Source: an uncultured Actinomycetes bacterium (lineage in GTDB: Bacteria; Actinomycetota; Actinomycetes; S36-B12). Taken from it: a stretch of 9,086 nucleotides of DNA. The stretch is from positions 1-9,086 of the forward strand of contig CAJXUJ010000040.1 of NCBI GenBank assembly GCA_913061025.1, in the 5' to 3' direction. The position numbers and the translations under genes are program-made. The number at the start of each line of letters is the position of its first letter. Positions within the stretch are counted from its first letter, which is position 1. Under the pieces are notes generated by a model, which did no database searches, was not told the origin of the DNA, and saw only the letters and a list, made by a program, of their open reading frames with translations. This document shows positions 7,357-9,086 of the stretch, one piece after another.

Positions 7357-7824
7357 GTGGCATCAGGTCCGCTCATCCCCGGAATGAACGAGTTCGACGG
7401 GCCTCGCCGTCGCGTTCCGCGCGTCGTCTGGTGGATCGTCATTGGTCTCGCGGTTGTGGCGGTACTGATTGCTGGTGCTGGCCTCATGGGTGGTGTCGGA
7501 CCGCTGCGGTCCCTTGGGCTGGTCACCGAAGACCTACAGCCTGTGGCCTATCGCCCGACCGTCGATGAACGGCAACTTCAGATCGCCGTCGCTCTTCCGC
7601 CGCGAGGGCTCTGTCCCGATGAAGAAGTGCAGGTAACCGCTTTCGAGCGCGGTCCACGGGTTGAGGTCGAGGCGCAAGTGCAGCGCTCTCGAACATCCGA
7701 TTGCCCTGCCACGGGAATTGTTGGTGATCGCCTCTGGGCCGACGTGGTGCTCAACGTGCCGCTAGGCGAGCGGCAGGTGATTCGGGTGGAAGACCGACAA
7801 CCGCTTCCGCGCGAATCGAACTAG
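7357..7824 (+). CDS. Small single-pass membrane protein of unknown function, clpC-linked
   Basis: I do not recognise a named family. The 155-residue protein has a short N-terminal part ending in a basic PRRRVPR patch (16-22), one hydrophobic segment at about 23-47, and a C-terminal domain of about 105 residues. By the positive-inside rule the N-terminus would be cytoplasmic and the C-terminal domain extracytoplasmic. That domain has alternating hydrophobic stretches suggesting beta strands and exactly two cysteines (86 and 116), which could form a disulfide outside the membrane. There is no lipobox, so it is more likely membrane-anchored than a lipoprotein. The GTG start is chosen for its strong ribosome site. 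The gene follows clpC by 18 bp, so co-transcription is likely; a link to proteolysis is only a guess. Codon use looks like that of its neighbours and its TAG overlaps the mutY stop. Confidence 0.8.
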   Translation: MASGPLIPGMNEFDGPRRRVPRVVWWIVIGLAVVAVLIAGAGLMGGVGPLRSLGLVTEDLQPVAYRPTVDERQLQIAVALPPRGLCPDEEVQVTAFERGPRVEVEAQVQRSRTSDCPATGIVGDRLWADVVLNVPLGERQVIRVEDRQPLPRESN

Positions 7825-8687
7825 CCGGGAAGCGAGTACCGGCTGCCCGCTCGCACGATCAGGCCATCGTCGAGCAGCGACTTCAATGCGCGTTCGCCCT
7901 GATCGTGATCGACCAGTCCTTCAAGCAGAGCTGACTTCGGCAATGGACCACGCGCTTCACGTAGTGCACGCATGACGGTGCCACGGGCCTGCCGGTCGCT
8001 GCCTTCGAAGCGTGGTTGACGGCGTGGTGTCACCTCCAGGCGGGGTGACCCGGCTTTGCGCCACGCGCACGTCCGGACGAGTGGACAGGTGGGGCAATCG
8101 GGAGCCTTTTTCGTGCACACCACGGCTCCGAGTTCCATGCTCGCCGCGGCCCAGGCGGCGCCGTTCGATGCTGCGTTGGCGAGTCCGGCGGCCAGGGCTC
8201 GCTCCGTCGCGGTCATGTGGGCGGGCGGCTCGTCGATGCCGGTCCAGGCTCGGGAGATAACTCTGCGGACGTTCACGTCGAGAACCACCGCTTTCTCGCC
8301 GAACGCGAAAGCACGGATGGCGGCTGCGGTGTACTCGCCCACTCCAGGCAGGGCTCGAAGCTCGCTCTCATCCCTGGGCACTTGCCCGCCGTGCTCGTGG
8401 GTGATCGCCACCGCTGTTGCGTGCAGTCGAAGAGCCCGTCGCGGGTAGCCCAGACGACCCCACGCCCGAACCGCTTCGCCCGAGGGCACCGCCGCTAGGT
8501 CACCGGGCTCGGGCCAACGATCCATCCATGCCCGCCAGACCGGCTCCACCCGGTTCACCGGGGTCTGTTGCAGCATGAACTCCGAAACAAGCACTCCCCA
8601 CGGGCTGGTTGAACGCCAGGGGAGCGGCCGCGCGTTGTCCTCGAACCACGAGCAGACCCGATCGATTCGGAGTGTGTCCTTCGCCAC
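7821..8687 (-). CDS. mutY: A/G-specific adenine DNA glycosylase
   Basis: Removes adenine mispaired with 8-oxoguanine or guanine in base excision repair. From GTG 8687 the protein has 288 residues. It shows SEFMLQQT with catalytic Glu36, the helix-hairpin-helix LPGVGEYTA at 113-121, catalytic Asp137 in VLDVNVRR, and a [4Fe-4S] motif C-x6-C-x2-C-x5-C at cysteines 191, 198, 201 and 207. These positions are each one below the E. coli numbers (E37, D138, C192-C208), which supports this start. The frame remains open to ATG 8750, but that longer form would overlap the divergent gene. No Nudix-like 8-oxoguanine-recognition domain follows. Instead the last 55 or so residues look like a small winged helix, as in the short mycobacterial MutY. 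The upstream ribosome site is weak. Confidence 0.95.
   Translation of the reverse strand: MAKDTLRIDRVCSWFEDNARPLPWRSTSPWGVLVSEFMLQQTPVNRVEPVWRAWMDRWPEPGDLAAVPSGEAVRAWGRLGYPRRALRLHATAVAITHEHGGQVPRDESELRALPGVGEYTAAAIRAFAFGEKAVVLDVNVRRVISRAWTGIDEPPAHMTATERALAAGLANAASNGAAWAAASMELGAVVCTKKAPDCPTCPLVRTCAWRKAGSPRLEVTPRRQPRFEGSDRQARGTVMRALREARGPLPKSALLEGLVDHDQGERALKSLLDDGLIVRAGSRYSLPG
7823..7844 (+). terminator. Possible weak hairpin at the clpC operon/mutY convergence
   Basis: AGCCGG (7823-7828) pairs with CCGGCT (7839-7844) across a ten-base loop, starting inside the stop codon of the membrane protein gene. A T-G wobble pair adds one more step. There is no T-run after it, so it is not a classical intrinsic terminator, and it also encodes the last residues of MutY. 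It is the only hairpin I noticed at this junction. Confidence 0.2.
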
Positions 8688-8736
8688 GGCCCGGATCGTT
8701 CCATGGCTCGCCGTGCGTCGCAGTAACGTGGACAAC

Positions 8737-9086
8737 ATGGCCGGCCTCATGCAACCCGTGGGACCCGAGCCACCGGTTGTCTACTGGGTCCGCCGCGGGG
8801 CGATCCTGTTGGTCCTCCTGACGCTGGTGCTCGGTGCCTGGTGGCTGCTCGGCGCCCGCAGTTCTGCTGCCCCCGGCACGGCCACCGACCCGACTGCGGC
8901 CACCGACGAGGACATCGCGGCCGAGGGGACGGATCCGAACATCCCCATCGATGAGGCGGTTGCCACACCAGCGGAACCCACCGACTGCACTGACTCCGCG
9001 ATCGAGGTGACCGCCACCACCGATTCCTCCACCTACCGCGTGGGCCAGCAGGACCCGGTCCTCACTCTCACGATCACCAATGTTGG
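8737..9086 (+). CDS. Membrane-anchored extracytoplasmic protein, unknown function (3' end truncated by window edge)
   Basis: The frame from ATG 8737 is open to the window end (116 full codons), so only the N-terminal part is visible. Residues 1-20 include VVYWVRR, followed by a hydrophobic segment at about 21-40. After that comes a low-complexity linker rich in Ala, Thr, Asp, Pro and Glu (about 41-83), then DCTDSAIEVTA and YRVGQQDPVLTLTITNVG. The alternating pattern and the TITN phrase suggest the first strands of an Ig-like beta sandwich outside the membrane, with Cys84 perhaps awaiting a partner beyond the edge. Proteins of this build occur near mutY in other actinobacteria, as far as I recall; no function is assigned. 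The start is uncertain: GTG 8728 and ATG 8749 are also in frame, and none has a good ribosome site. It is divergent from mutY. Confidence 0.8.
   Translation, partial: MAGLMQPVGPEPPVVYWVRRGAILLVLLTLVLGAWWLLGARSSAAPGTATDPTAATDEDIAAEGTDPNIPIDEAVATPAEPTDCTDSAIEVTATTDSSTYRVGQQDPVLTLTITNV

Noticed and set aside
8688..8750. Longer MutY start at ATG 8750 or ATG 8738
   Set aside because: The extra residues have no family resemblance and overlap the divergent gene. GTG 8687 puts all catalytic residues one position from E. coli numbering.
1..9086. Defence system, prophage, biosynthetic cluster or other novel multi-gene system
   Set aside because: Every gene except the two membrane proteins is a recognisable housekeeping enzyme, with no repeats, integrases, att-like sites or composition shifts to suggest an island.

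Overview
The window is ordinary chromosomal housekeeping DNA from a GC-rich bacterium, almost certainly an actinomycete (Actinomycetota). The evidence is protein-level. The lysyl-tRNA synthetase, the short ArgA-type N-acetylglutamate synthase, ClpC and the Nudix-less MutY all read like their mycobacterial or streptomycete counterparts, and lysS, clpC and mutY occur in one neighbourhood in many actinobacteria. I cannot place it below phylum. I saw no mobile elements, CRISPR arrays, rRNA or tRNA genes, phage genes or defence genes.

Layout, left to right. Positions 1-1479 hold lysS (5' end cut by the window edge). It is followed with no gap by a GNAT acetyltransferase of the actinobacterial ArgA type (1480-1980). 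Both are on the + strand and probably translationally coupled. Convergent to them, 3 bp away, is ppc (phosphoenolpyruvate carboxylase, - strand, 1984 to about 4680). A divergent control region of about 160 bp (4681-4839) separates ppc from clpC (+, 4840-7338). It contains an exact 18-bp palindrome and a sequence resembling a ClgR operator. Eighteen bases after clpC is a small single-pass membrane protein of unknown function (7357-7824), probably in the same operon. Its stop codon overlaps that of mutY (- strand, 7821 to about 8687). Divergent from mutY is a second membrane-anchored protein (8737 onward), cut by the right edge.

The genes serve translation (lysS), anaplerotic carbon supply and arginine synthesis (ppc, argA), regulated proteolysis (clpC) and oxidative DNA damage repair (mutY). 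They do not form one system. The most useful points to check are the ppc-clpC control region, the near-identical DNA repeat inside the ClpC N-domain, the place of ppc and argA where many actinobacteria carry lsr2, and the unknown clpC-linked membrane protein. I found no convincing undescribed biological system.
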